Source: Clavelina lepadiformis (Eukaryota; Chordata; Ascidiacea; Aplousobranchia; Clavelinidae). From it: a stretch of DNA of 64,000 bases. Shown in pieces: positions 34,701 through 60,840 of this stretch. Position 1 is the stretch's first letter. Each line of letters opens with the position of its first letter. The stretch covers positions 188,501 to 252,500 of the forward strand of contig NC_135241.1 in NCBI RefSeq assembly GCF_947623445.1, given 5' to 3'. The notes beneath the pieces were generated by a model, which saw only the letters and a list, made by a program, of their open reading frames with translations, ran no database searches and was not told the origin of the DNA. Made by a program: the position numbers and the translations under genes.

Positions 34701-35640
34701 TTGTTGAATATTGATTTATAATCCTGAAACGGAAAACAACCTGCCTTAAGCAAATGACGCAGCAGTAGGCCTAGTCGAAAAACACACGTACTAAGCTACG
34801 TGACTAAGGCCATTAGCCTATACCAAACTCTTTACGTAGCCTAGCGTGCAGACAGACGCACATTAACCAATCAACGAGTCTCGTGCATGTGTATGTTTTA
34901 TGATAAGATCTAATCCAACTACAATTGGTACATATAACATTTGGATTTGTATCAAATCTCTAACCACTTATCAGCAGCAATACTATATAATAAACCGAAC
35001 TATGGTTTAAAATCCACCAGAAAACAATTTTTGCCTGCCTTCATATCTTTTAAATGTTACATCCTCAATCCAAACTATTGTATCGTACTATATCCTATCT
35101 CATTGTTCAAACTAGACGGCGACAATCAAACTTGCTGACGACCATAGCCTCAAAGCAGAAAAAAACATTAAAATGATATCGATTTGATAACTTAGAAATA
35201 AATGTTTATTTAATTGTTAAACAAAAACTCAGAATAAACAAAGAAGTATAATACGTATTATATTCAAAATATCTGAATAAAAAAAGCCAGGGGTGTTATT
35301 ACTATAGGAATTACTATAATTATTATAATTGTTAGTTTGTTACCAACATTTAGTGATAAAACCTTTCCGACTGTTACGAACCTCATTAAATAATAACATT
35401 TATATTTTAAAAATATTAAATAAAACTAAGTTATGTATGTTTAATCATTATTTTGTTCTAAACGGTTTTATGGCATCATCTAACATCACTAATGGACCTC
35501 CGTCGGCCCGACAAAGATCTTTTGGACAGCGTAAAAACACCGTGTCTAGCTTGCTACCCATTAGCGGCAGAGGAGCTACAATCGCTATAGCGAGAATAGC
35601 TCGTTGTAGTTGTCGGACCGACAACTACGTGCTATCTGGG
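31740..35640. mobile_element. DNA transposon with DUF4806 gene inside the AKR exon
   Basis: A 3.9-kb insertion with inverted ends CCCAGATAGCACGT and ACGTGCTATCTGGG. Flanks read gatg on the left and tgct on the right, consistent with a TG (or TGC) target duplication, and the AKR frame continues exactly across it. Subterminal DNA on both sides has GC-rich words (gtcgg, acaaagat) partly in inverted order. The only recognisable gene is a minus-strand DUF4806 protein. No transposase catalytic domain was found, so it is either a non-autonomous derivative or a family whose transposase I do not recognise. The superfamily is unassigned. Confidence 0.85.
32225..33992 (-). CDS. DUF4806-domain protein of the transposon
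   Basis: Six exons in consistent phase: 33992-33952, 33802-33695, 33334-33272, 33058-32908, 32699-32540, 32367-32225, giving 222 codons including the stop. The C-terminal part matches DUF4806: LPIDSFEDFDRVESLL, ISYLETIGGITAKDV, the CNWMGKG tryptophan motif, and KKWLKNASDREGGR. The N-terminal part is Ser/Pro-rich with a KPKRKK basic run. A further upstream exon is likely at about 34337-34100 (MASAQNMHTSIVSDRTLRRH start), but its donor could not be joined in phase, so the 5' end is unresolved. DUF4806 proteins are common as multi-copy genes in metazoan genomes; the function is unknown. Here the gene lies wholly inside the inverted repeats, so it travels with the element. Confidence 0.75.
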
Positions 35641-36226
35641 TGCTAACTACGTCAAAACCTGGAAGGCGATGAAATACTTTGTGAAGTCAGGGAAGGCGCG
35701 AGCTGTCGGCGTCTCTAATTTCAATTCCATCCAGATTTCGCGCTTGCTTCGTGAAAGTGACGTGATCCCAGCTGTCAATCAAATAGAAGTTCACCCCTAT
35801 CTGAACCAGGAAAAGCTAATCGCGTTTTGTCGCGATCGCGAAGTTATCGTCACCGGTTACTGTTGCATCGGATCACGTGACCGACCATCTGTGCTCGCTT
35901 CCTGGATAAATCTTTTGGAAGATGACGTCATGGTAAAGTTAGCTGCGAAATACGGTAAATCCCCTGCTCAAATCGCGCTTCGATTCGGCGTATAGCGTGG
36001 AATTGGGGTTGTTGCCAAGAGCGTCACTCCGTCGCGACTTCTGGAGAACACAAAAATATTCGACTTTGAGTTGAGTGAGGAGGACATGACCGCGCTGATG
36101 GAGCTCGACCGCGATTTCAAGATCATGAGTTACTTCTCGACAGACAATCCCGCCTATGATCCATATCGCGCTAATTATCGGGAGGATGACGAAGGACTTC
36201 CTGTTCTATTACTGCTCGACCTTTAA

Positions 36227-38391
36227 CCCAATTATACCGCCTTGTTGTTGGTCATATTATTTTCTCTCAATAAATTTTACATAAAGCCTTTCGTTGTGAA
36301 CCTGAAATTATAAAAAAAAACTTCGCGCTATGAGCTGTGTATCGTTCATTCATTCATTCGAGTCTTTTACTCAAACATTTGTCGAAAATAAGCTCACAAC
36401 GTCGCGCACAATCGATTTATCAACGCAAATTGCTTTCGTCGAGGTTCTTTCTTAATCCCCCCTCGTTGCGTTGAGGACAAGGTCGCGAAGAGAGCGCGCG
36501 AGGTCGTTTGTGATTGAAAAGGCGAAATTTAATTGCTCGGCCATCGATCCAAGCAATACCATCGTAGCAACCGCTGACCCGGGACATTCAATATAATCGC
36601 TCCATGCTCGATTTCGCTGATTAGTTTCCAGGCTGAGGCGAGCAGAGAGTGTTCAGGCTGGAGCTTGAGGTAGAAATGAAACAACTCTGATGTCGGTTTT
36701 CTGCTTCCAACATGCTGAGGCACTGGTTGATAATGAAATTCATGTAAGAAAACGGAAAATGCAAGATTTCGAAAGAAAAGAGTCAGTAGTTATCGCGAAC
36801 GGATCTTTCAAGAAAACTGTAACTCAGTTAACTGTTGAATACCTTTAACTTCGATCAATAGATTGTTGGCGTTGGTATATATGGCGACCTTGTCTCAAAG
36901 CAGACTTTTTAATATTACAAACCTCAAATCCAGGCTTCGAGCAGACGAATTAATTTGGACAGCTATTTTTAGCGGCCCACTGGGGTTGCCTTCGTTAACG
37001 ATCGATTTTAGCTGTTTAGCTACGTCATACGTAGATATGGTTTAGTCTGTTTCGTTTTGCTTTAGATTAATGTTGGTTGACACAACATTTATTCTTGATT
37101 TAACTTAACGAAAATCAGCTTAAAACATTAGGAAATTTATTTGAAACTAAAAATAATGACTCGATGGATAGAAATGATAAAATCATGAAACGTCATCATT
37201 CGTAAGATCAAAGCATAAAGGCAGCGCCAAAGTGTTTTAAAGTTTTTGTGTTTGATTGGAGGCGTTTGTAATAGGCTAGTTCATTTCAAGGAAAGGATAA
37301 ATAACCTATTGCGCTATAAAACTGGACCTATGGTCGATATCTTTCGAGATCTTTGTAGCAGGCTATAATAGCTTTCCATTACGGTAATGCAATTTCTGAA
37401 AGAAGTTAAAAAGTTTGACAGTTTTAAATTTTTTAGAATAGAATAGGGTTACAGGTCATTGCCATCTGTCTGGCAATTTGTGAGAAGAATTTAGCGCAAA
37501 GCTCATTTTCGCAGGTAAGTTCCGTTGCTCAGCATCATATTTTAATATAAAGGGAAGACATGAATAAAGCATCAACAGAACAATTTCATTTTACAAAATA
37601 TACGGCAACAGCAAAATCGAAATGTATCGTTTCAAGTTTTTTGGACATTTTTGAAGGCATGGGTCAATTTTCCGCATTAACAAGAAAATTAACGTACGCA
37701 CAACATTTGCATGATTAGAATTGTTATTTCCCTGTTTGAATTATTATTGCACCGTTATTGTTGTTGCGTTATTAAAGGGAGAAACTCATCTCAAACTCAC
37801 CATGCCCTTTTATAAGCAGCTTACGACGATCGTAGTATGCTAAATAATAGTCGTATAGCATAACCGAAACTCACCTTTATAAAAATGTTAATATATAAAA
37901 AAGCTTAGAAATACAAGTACTTAAAATCTTTACTGTACTCTGTTCAAGTACTTAAAATGTTTTCAATTTTTTCTGTTGTTTACATATCTGGTATATTTTC
38001 AGATTTACTTTTTGAATTTTGAAGGAGAAAATGCAGAATTTAGTATTTACTGTAGTAGTAGTTTTTATACAATTTTTTCTTTCTAACTTTATCTTACCAA
38101 TCTAGTCCATGAAAAACAATTAAGATAAGATTGACACGTTAATGAATGCAAATTGCATCGTACATACTATTCTAAACTTTCTCTAAACACTGACTTGCTT
38201 GGCTTTGCATGACCCATCGATTTTTATGGTTTATTATTTAACGCGCCATCGGGTGTGATTTCGCTGCAGCGAAAACAGCGTAAGCTGGTGGAAATTTCCG
38301 TAGCTTAGTCACGACTTGCGTGACTCGTTCACTCATTCGGTTGCTTGAAAGTTGTTTGATGATATTTTGCGATTTTTGATATTTAGCAATC
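36227..38391. other. AKR to 38-kb gene spacer
   Basis: About 2.2 kb, AT-rich. The AKR-copy polyadenylation signal is at 36269. No coding exon, RNA gene or bounded mobile element was recognised. Confidence 0.5.
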
Positions 38392-40760
38392 ATGGCTGAC
38401 AATGACAAGCGCGTGGAAGAGGTAAGATTTATGAAAATGCATCAATCATTTGTTGTCATTTTCGCAAATTATGTGATTGCCTAAATTAAACCTAGGCCTA
38501 TTTCGATATTAGCCTGCCGCAATCATGCTTATATTGTTGGTCTCCAGATCGTGAGTTTTCTTAATGTATTTGCTCCATTACGACTCGTGGCTTACAATTG
38601 TTTGCGTTTTATTTTGTGCGACTTCTGTTTAATTATTCTTAAACCCTCCCTCACAGCGTAATCCAAAAGCACCCGACTGGAAAGTAGGGAAAGTTTTCGA
38701 CAAGAAATCGTTCGTACCAAAACGCAAATTTTGGCGTGATGCCGTCATTGGCGTGCACTAAAACCTCAATTCTTTGTTATTTTTTTATAAATTGGCATTC
38801 AAACAACTAGCTTTTCGTTGCTTATTTAAATCGTCGTTAAAATAAGAAAGTTGGGCGTGCATGTTGATGAATCTCTTGTGTGCAGGTGCCACAGTTCCCA
38901 CTATGGCAAACGCATTGACATTGATATTTGTTTTGCAAACGAAAATCTAAATCCTGTTTGAATTCCGATCTACTCTTTTGGCTTGCAGTTCACTTTTTTG
39001 TGGCTTATGTTTGAGAATAAATATGTTGGGCCTAGTGTACAAGTGCAAGTGCACAACCACACGATGCCTTTGTATACTAGACCCTAGCTACTTAAATTGT
39101 GACGTTATCTGGTTGTGCACAAGTTCAAGTTTGTATGCTAGGCTAGACCCAATATTTCATCTTACTTTGTTGTCCATGTATTTAATCAGGTAAGTCAGAT
39201 TTAAGTTAAAATCTTTGTAAGGTTATTACTTTGCTTGAGTATAGCAACGTGTGTAAGTTAACCATTTTGCAGAGAAATCTTCTGTGTGGCAAGCATGGAC
39301 AAACAAGTTTGCCGATTTTAATTTGTTGACAAACATTTTGTTCTATGCTCATAGCTTGCGTGCAGCTTGGCAAAGTAACATGAATGAGTGCGGAATTAAC
39401 TCGATACTAAAGAAACCAAATTAGATTAAGTATAAAATTTAATGCCAGTGGTGGTTCAATCTATTTCACCTTGTATCTAAGCATTTTATATTGTAACCAG
39501 TTAAATTGAACCACAGTAAAAGAGAGTTAATAAGCTCCTGTTGTGGATATAATATGTAGCGACATGAGCAAACATGTCGATGGTATTTCATGTAGAAGCT
39601 CGCTCGTTTTGATGACTAGAACTTTTGGATGAGTTAAAGTAATTTAATCGGTCACTTCAGTAATTGATTTCAAATAACTGACTTGGTTAAACTGCCAAAG
39701 TATGTTTGGTTTATGAAGTGAGGTCCACTTATCTGTGTATTGTTAAGAATATCTTTGAAAATCAGTGATAAAACATTTGGATAAAAACACAAAACTTTTC
39801 ACTGTAAATTAAGCTCTGAGTTCATCTTTCATTTGTGCACAATAACAATGATTGAGTTTGCAAAAAGTCCAGACAAACTTCCAGCAAAGCCGGCAAGTAT
39901 TTCTTGTTTGGAGTGGTTGGGATAAATGGGCCTATAAAATCAGAAAAAGTAAATGGAACAAATAACAATAATGATGAAATCAAAAGCGATGTAAGTGAAA
40001 TTTTTTTTCTTTGTGGAATTGTGTTTGAAGGCGAACCCCAAAGCGGGCCACAAAGCGATGATCTTCTATTTTTATTGAGTTGTTGTTTTATCGTGATTCT
40101 CCTGTCTTGGTGCTGATGATGTCATGCAGGAAAATGTTGTTGTCAGGATTTTGGAAAAATGCCGAAGCTTTTTGATCAATGAAATTGTCTTCAGTGATGA
40201 TTGTTATTGCTGGGAGTTGATTTGTATTTTAATTTTATTTGTTTGGATAAAATTGTTAACAGCCACATAAGAATAATGCTCTTTATCATATTAAGGTATT
40301 TCTGTACTGTTCAATTATTGATAAGCCTTTTTCAAATTTTTGTACCACCTGTTGGCTTGAAACACTAATTGCCAGTGTATTCATCAAGTTCTCTTAACAA
40401 GGGGTAATTTTGAAGCAAATCATTTGTGTGTGATATTCAAAACATATGCGTAGAAAGTGAGCACCATTAAATTAACATTGATGTATTGATAAGGTCACAT
40501 GAATCGACTAAGGCTAATGCAATTTCAAAACACAAAAATGAAAATTAGTTAATTCCGGTATAAGTGGCTGGTTTTGAGAGTTTGTTATTTTCCAGTTGTG
40601 TCAAGTTGAAAACATGAAAGATGTTTTCGGTTATTTAAGCAGTGGAATGAAGAAGGCTGCGGCTGCTTTATGCGAGGGGAAACCCCCTGCAGATTGGCCG
40701 TTCCCCAAAAATCTGTCTGAGCCCATCGCCTCGCGCAGACCCGCTTTTGTTGCCACGTGA
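38392..40760 (+). CDS. Unrecognised small gene, exon model tentative
   Basis: Two or three exons look real. Exon 1, 38392-38421, encodes MADNDKRVEE and ends at a good donor. A second, from 38657, encodes RNPKAPDWKVGKVFDKKSF and runs to a stop at 38761, but its last residues lie inside a dispersed repeat (38726-38884), so the true donor may be earlier. A downstream exon ends at 39990 (VGINGPIKSEKVNG, DEIKSD, donor gtaagt), and a terminal exon at 40596-40760 has the frame ENMKDVFGYLSSGMKKAAAA and ends in RRPAFVAT; it is followed by AATAAA at 40773. I could not join all parts in one phase, so these may be two isoforms or two genes. No family is recognised. The direction is the same as the ATPase pair. 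Confidence 0.4.
38726..38884. repeat. Dispersed repeat, copy 2
   Basis: Same-orientation copy of 5691-5840. It begins inside the open frame of the preceding exon and supplies its stop codon. Confidence 0.65.
39028..39150. repeat. Fold-back repeat, copy 1
   Basis: Imperfect palindrome: the left arm runs gggcctagtgtacaagtgc... and the right arm ...gtatgctaggctagaccc, with ggttgtgca/tgcacaacc internal arms. The reverse complement matches 51799-51890 closely, including agtatacaaaggcatc. It looks like a small MITE; no target duplication was settled. Confidence 0.6.
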
Positions 40761-41610
40761 CCTTTGATGACTAATAAAACCGCTTTATTTTGGCATCGAC
40801 ACCTCTTTGTGAGTTAACATTTGTGCTGCGTTGCTTCCGCCGCGGAGCGCGTTATGTAAATTTCCACTCCTGCTTTAACTCACGGCGCACTAGATGACGT
40901 CATTATACTGTAGCTTTTCGCCGTTGCAGGTCACGTGACAAGTTCGTGGCCGCCCATGCCTGCAGCTGGTGGTAGTAAACCGCTTTATCGGCATCGCGGG
41001 AGTCCATTGAGACAAGAATTAAACCAAGTTGTTCCGTGATCGCTCATGATTTTGATCTCCCTGTAGCTCTGCCAAATGCCAGTTCCTCTAAAGCTGACTA
41101 TTTCAAAGCGCGATACTTGTTCTAAGGCGATTATGCCGTGTCAGTTGCCGTGTACAGGATTTTCCTCAAATAAATAGTTTTAGCCTGAGGCGGTGATGCA
41201 ATGTCACCTTCATTACGCTCGTATCTAGGTCGTTGTTTGCGTCATGTTCTGCCCCGATCTGATAATGACGAAGCAGCAGGTTGTTTGTCTTTCAACAAAA
41301 CCCGACTCGTGCTGGAATTTTCAATCTGCTTGGTCAATTCTCGAACACCTTTTCAATTATGACGTATGCTATGCTGGCGACAACGTGTTGATTTGAATGC
41401 AGTGATCTTGACCCTGCTTGACCCTGCTTGCCTCATCGTAATGTTATGTCCATGCTGTCAAATTATGCGATGTTTATGCAGCTTCCGTCGTTGTAACGAG
41501 GTTGTAGTTAACATTTACCGCGCCTTAACCCCAGCGACGTGACGCTTATTCCTGTGCGATAACATGCCAACGAGCATTTGTCTTTATCTGTTGTAGCAGC
41601 GTTCAGCGCC
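40761..41610. other. Spacer before the first ATPase gene
   Basis: 850 bases containing the AATAAA of the preceding gene (40773) and one TGACGTCA (40894). No coding frame. It probably contains the ATPase promoter and 5' UTR. Confidence 0.45.
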
Positions 41611-50021
<8,411 letters not shown>

Positions 50022-51451
50022 CTTCAAGCATCTCCCCTTCCCCCCCATGTTGGTACGACGCACACACACTTCACATGCACATCGTGCATTACACACGCAA
50101 ATTTCCGATCCAGGTTAATTACTTGTTGTGCGAAATTAATGAAATTTTTTAACTCGCAGAGAATCGAAACATAGAAATGTTTTTATTAGTGCTCTGCATT
50201 TTCTTCTCGGTGTCATGATTAATTTGTTGCAAAATTTTTTATAAAATTCTATAAGATGTTTATGTTGTTTGCCATGTGACTACTTCCTATACTACTAACA
50301 AAATGGTGCATTGATCGGCCTTGTGCCAATTACGTCATTACCTGCATTATTTATTAATTTTAAAAGACATATTCTCTAATTGCTGCATTAATCTTGTTTA
50401 ATTGAAGACCTTGCCGGCGTCATTGCCGTCTGTGTGATGTTGTTGTGCTGTCGTATTCTTCGGTTGCAGTTTGTTTGTTAGAAAAATGTTCCTGGACCTG
50501 AAATAAAACACATCTGTGTACATGGCTGTGTGACCCAGCGAGTAATGTGTGATTGAGTTATAATTATCTTGTGAAAAATCTGCACCTTCTCATTTTGCAA
50601 AGTGCGCGCAGTGGTTTGCTAGTCGTGTGTGTGTGCGTGTGTAGGTATCTTGTTTTAACTATCGCAATTTTTGATGTTTTTCGCCGACATTCAGTAGTTT
50701 CATCCCACTGCGACAAAGACCACTCGGTAATTATTTTAGCTTCACCTGCATTTTATGACGTTGTCAGTTGTCGTTAAATTGGAAATATTTGAATAAAACG
50801 AGTCCGCCATGACGATGGAAAGAAACTTGTGTTGCTGAGTTCGTGGTCTGTTGAAGTCACTCAGTAGCAGGCGGTTGATGCTGCGATATATCAGTTGCAG
50901 TGCACACAAAGCGCTTCCTTATAACGATGCGCTCACGCGTTAACTTATGGGCTGACGATGCCTTATTATGAAGTAACAATGATTTGACTTCCTGGTTCAT
51001 AGACGGAAGTTTTTAAGGAGAATTCGAGGCCTGGTATAATCATATTAAAGCTTTCTAGAAAACTTACACGATTTAAGGACATAGTGTGCGATATGTTTGT
51101 TCTCTGATGTAAAATTTATTTCTTTGCTCGGTTCTAAATTCCATTCGTTGCTTGAGAACTCTTTCGCTTTTCATATTTCTATGCATTAATTTCTATTCGA
51201 AGTCAAAACAGCTTCAAATGATTTGCTTTCTTGGTTTAACTGTGAATGAATGAAACGTTCTTGCTCGGGAGTGATATGTGTGATGTAATAATGTGCAGGA
51301 TGCGAACAGGAAATGACATCATAGCATGTGACTATCGGCCGGCTAATAATGTTTTGACTAAAAGAGGACTTAAAGCATAATAAGCAGCGTGAGCCCAGGT
51401 TACTACAAGGCTCATAGTTAGTCAGTTGTGAGAGGTTCAACAGTAGCTGTC
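50022..51451. other. Spacer between the two ATPase genes
   Basis: 1.4 kb. AATAAA motifs near 50503 and 50791 are candidate ends for copy 1. The short tgtgtgtgtgcgtgtgtag stretch near 50626 is a simple repeat. No coding exon; the promoter of copy 2 should lie in the right part. Confidence 0.5.
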
Positions 51452-57051
<5,600 letters not shown>

Positions 57052-58336
57052 TGTTGTGGAACTCCCCAACCCCACCACGTGCTAAGAAGTTTACTTTGTA
57101 GATTATTTCGTCATAAAGCTCCTGAAATGTCTCAATCTCGTCTCTAAACTGAAGTGGCTTTTTCTATGATTTCTATCCGGTCCCATTCACTCGTGTCAGT
57201 GTTAATGTTGGCATTTGTGCAAAATTTCATCTTCTTTTTGCTCTTGCATCGCTGCACTTCTATGATGTCATAATCTTGCTACGTTCCCATGCACTTGAGC
57301 CATTGACGTCATTCGCTATAATCCAGAAATGATTTCAATTACCGCACCAAATTGACTGTTTCCTCATAAAGTCCATTGTTGTGATTTCGTTTTCCTAACC
57401 CCCATAAAAATTTATATTTATGAGAAATCTCGTAACTTTTGCGTTCGTCACCCTATTATGACGTAGCATGACTGAACAATCCTTTGCTTTCTTTTGTGTT
57501 TGCGCTGAACGTTTCTTTTGATTAAAACCAGAATCTCTAGAAAGCGTTTCAGTCAAGATGCCATCCAAGAACTCATAAAATTACAGGAGTGTTCATCCAC
57601 AGCAAATCAAATGAGTGCAGAATGCGGTTTTGGTCAGAAACGTAATCACTTGGTTAGATCAGTGCTTTTCAACCTGTGAGACCACGAATAGAAACATTCC
57701 TGTGCGGGTGAAATTCGTCTCTGATTTTCGGGTATTCTTTAGCAGCGCTGATTGGTTGGACGATTTCAATAAGTAGTTCCAAGATAAAGTGAACAAATGA
57801 CGAAATGGCCAGCCTGATAAACGTTTCACGGCTTGGACCGTATCAAGTGCGGCTGGGGTTTTCGTGCCGCTAATAAGTGCAAACCTTCATCAAAAAGATT
57901 GGCAAGCACTGGGTTAAATAAATAATTTGCGTGAAATGATAGTTACCGTTACCGTCGATACTTTCAAAGTACCGACCACCCACCTCTACTGTATTGACGG
58001 TTACAAAATTGTTTCTAGGCTTATGAATTAGGTTTTTGTGCTACGGTGGTCAGCGCTTTTGTAACCACTTGGGACCGGAATTCCTTTACAATCAATGACC
58101 GTGTTCATTTCTCTTATTTGTTCTCCTGCGTCCTCTTGTTCAAAAGTCGGAGGGGGTCGATCCTCCCACCCCATGAAATAGGTCCTTGGGCTATTGACAA
58201 AAGTGTTCTAAAAACTTAGCCACATATTTATAAAAAGCTTAGATAAGGGAGCTAATACCTTAATATGAAAAAGTTTTTCTGCGTGGGTCCTTTCAAAGCC
58301 CGGGACATGTGGCAGCTTCGATACTTGCCTCTAGGA

Positions 58337-58808
58337 CAGGCATGTGCAACCTTTTTCACTGGAGGGCCAAATACAAAATTTTGAATGACAACGCGGGCCA
58401 CATGATTTTTTCAGAAAAAATTAGTATCGTAAAACGACTTTCCTATGCAGTTTATATAGTTAAGAAATAGATTTAATGCAGTCCACGACACACTTGTGCG
58501 ACAATTTATTGAAAAACTGTGAATAATTGTCGATGGAAGATGAGGAAACTAAATTCAGTCAAGCGTATTTAATCACAGATTAATGTGATTTTTGCTGCAC
58601 AATGCCACACGACAGCTTTTTCAAAGTGCTAATCTCGCATTGCGAAATTATGCAACGCAGCATTGTTGCATCACAAAGGGAAATATCTCTATACACAACG
58701 TGCGAAAATTTCCATTGCTTTGATGTAAACTGCATGAAATAGTGATGGCTAGTATGAAGTTCTAACATTTTGCTGAGCACCACGCGGGCCACTGGTTGCA
58801 CATGTCTG
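58337..58808. mobile_element. hAT-type MITE
   Basis: A 472-bp element with ends CAGGCATGTGCAAC and GTTGCACATGTCTG (one mismatch in 14) and a perfect 8-bp duplication ctctagga at 58329-58336 and 58809-58816. Subterminal gggcca/tggcc motifs are typical of hAT derivatives. A 73-codon minus-strand frame inside resembles no transposase. Confidence 0.92.
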
Positions 58809-59039
58809 CTCTAGGATAACCCGGCGCTGCCGTAAGCATTTCTGAAGAGCAGACTTAGATTAACTTGTGACGGTGTCTTCACTTCACTTAATTCACCTTA
58901 AATTATCTGACTCTATTGTTGCGTGCGGTTAGAATACTCTGACCTTTTGTCGGCCGAAAGGTTTTAATATTACAACAGAAATAGTTTACAAGCAAAGGTT
59001 TTTATTATAGGTGCTGTACACTTTCTCAATATTACAATA

Positions 59040-59723
59040 CAGTAGAATTCGCCTATAGTGACACCTGAAGGGACCGCGGAAAAAGTGTCACTATAAGCGA
59101 AGTGTCACTATAGACGAAGTCAAGGTAAAATGGCCGCAGATGACTACAGTAGAACTCGCATATAACGGACCAGGCGGGACCAGCGAAATTCGTCCGTTAT
59201 ATGCGATATCGGTTATATACGAGGTATTTTACATTGTTTTCCTCAAAGGGACTGGAGAATTAGTCCGTTGTATACGGTTATTTGTGATACACGTGTCCAT
59301 TATATGCAAGTTCTATTGTACATAGCGATTGTTGCTAGATCGACAAACTATACAATGACAATCAACCTGATCACAACTCACAAGAACAAAAGCCTGGAAC
59401 AAGGCTAGCAGCCACAGTAGCATACGCTTTTATTACATCACCATTATGAAGCCTGCTCATAAACCTTTTCTATCATCTTGCTTGCGCATGGATAAAGTAT
59501 ATATTATTGCATCACAAACTAACGAGTGTCCTTATACGGAAATTTTTGAGCCCAAGGGACAGAATTGTGGTGTCACTGTAAGCAAAGTGTTCTTATACAC
59601 GAAGTCACTATAGACGAAGTCATTTCTATGTAAAACATATGGTTTGCAAACGGGACTTTGCAACAGGTGTCACTATAGGCGAAGTGTCACTATAGCCGAA
59701 GTCACTATAGGCGAATTCTACTG
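59040..59723. mobile_element. Tigger/pogo-like MITE with TA target
   Basis: A 684-bp element with ends CAGTAGAATTCGCCTATAGT and the reverse complement, flanked by TA on both sides (59038-59039 and 59724-59725). Subterminal DNA repeats the unit gtgtcactataggcgaa several times on each side. The CAGTAGAA end, TA target and tandem subterminal units fit the pogo/Tigger branch of Tc1-mariner. It is interrupted by a second element. Confidence 0.85.
59147..59318. mobile_element. Second TA-flanked MITE nested in the first
   Basis: A 172-bp element with ends CAGTAGAACTCGCATATAAC and tatgcaagttctattg as imperfect inverted repeats, flanked by TA (59145-59146 and 59319-59320). The internal words cgttatatgcg and cggttatatacg repeat the end sequence. 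It is a related but distinct pogo-like family, inserted after the host element. Confidence 0.78.
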
Positions 59724-60383
59724 TATTACATTATTATTATATCATGTTTCACAGCACACCTGAAGAAGCAAGCTGCGAAAGCTCGTGTCGAAAAATATAA
59801 AGTTGACCTTAAGAGTGCCAAACTATATCCTGTTTCATATTTTACTTATTACAAATAACCAAGAACATAAACAATACCTGATGTCTAATGCATGAGTTGC
59901 AATCACCATGAATAGCTCAGACAGCTCGTCCGTTGATTTCGCTGATTCACGCAGTTAACGATCTCTATCTTGATGATTCACTCGACTATCTCCCAATCTC
60001 TGCTCGCGAGTGGAAGTGCGAGCTCTTAAAACGTGACAGCGATGGGAGTGAAAATGTTCGACAAGGAAAACGCAGCATTTCATAACATGTGCAGCCAGGA
60101 AAACAATGTGAGATACATATATAGTTGAAGCTGACACATCAGCGTTAAAGTTAAGAAGCGGGCATTTCCAATAAAGACTTCTTATCAGCACAGATGCTGG
60201 AAAACAACCTGAGAACGTACTAAAAGGAGTTTTCACACAAAGTTATTCAGAGCACTTTTGCAAGAAATGATGTAATGGCATTAAAAAATACCACCCAGGC
60301 CGCTACACGTTCTAGTTTTGGTGGAAGCCTTTTATCTTTTTGCATTAAAGTAGTTAACAGCCTTCAAATACGGTTCAGGCCTA

Positions 60384-60840
60384 GGGATGCACAATGCAGG
60401 ATAGTTGATTAATTATTCTAGAAAAACTTAGAATAGTTTATTTCGGATTTAGAATTTTGAATCCTATTCTAGAATAGCATAAAAGTTAAAAATTTTAAGC
60501 ATCCGCAGTGCGTTTGTTTTGAATTTGCAATAGGTTCACAAAATTATTATGGCTCAAGCAAGTTTACAAAATTATCAATTTATGTCAAAGTGACATAACA
60601 CACGGTTTAATTCATGACGATTAACGTACCCACCACATAGCCTAATATTGGAATGTGAAATAACAATCGACAACGACATCTCCTGCACGTGCCAATGAAA
60701 ACCTTTAATCTTAAAGTAAAACCAATTCTTAAGATTCGGGAAAAATACAAAAATTAGCTTCGAATCTTTTGAGATTCGGTTCTTTAGGATTCGTTGTTCT
60801 AGAATCTATATTCTAGAATGTGTATTCCTATTCAGCCCCC
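60384..60840. repeat. Possible degraded hAT MITE
   Basis: Begins tagggatgcacaat, a common hAT-derivative end, and has many attctagaat and gattcgg words arranged in both orientations. No matching right end or target duplication was found, so boundaries are approximate. Confidence 0.3.

Larger units (their letters stand above)
31325..36226 (+). pseudogene. Aldo-keto reductase pseudogene, split by a transposon
   Basis: The coding halves are 31325-31739 and 35643-36226. Leaving out the inserted element and one copy of the 2-bp duplication gives 999 nt, a full-length AKR (332 aa) without introns. It resembles AKR1A/AKR1B oxidoreductases that reduce carbonyls with NADPH. The tetrad is visible: Asp44, Tyr49 (HVYGNE), Lys78 (TGKLW) and His111 (LIHWP). 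Two in-frame stops break it, TAA at 31709 where a charged residue is usual, and TAG at 35993 where Gln is usual (the following RGIGVVAKS is normal). The family's YSPLGS loop has become YCCIGS. An AATAAA at 36269 and a run of nine A's about 40 bases later, together with the lack of introns, suggest a retrocopy. Normal single-exon origin is not excluded. Confidence 0.88.

Noticed and set aside
31740-35640. The 3.9-kb insertion as an AKR intron
   Set aside because: It lacks GT-AG ends, has perfect inverted repeats, and the AKR codon is interrupted and resumed with a small duplication, as in a transposition.
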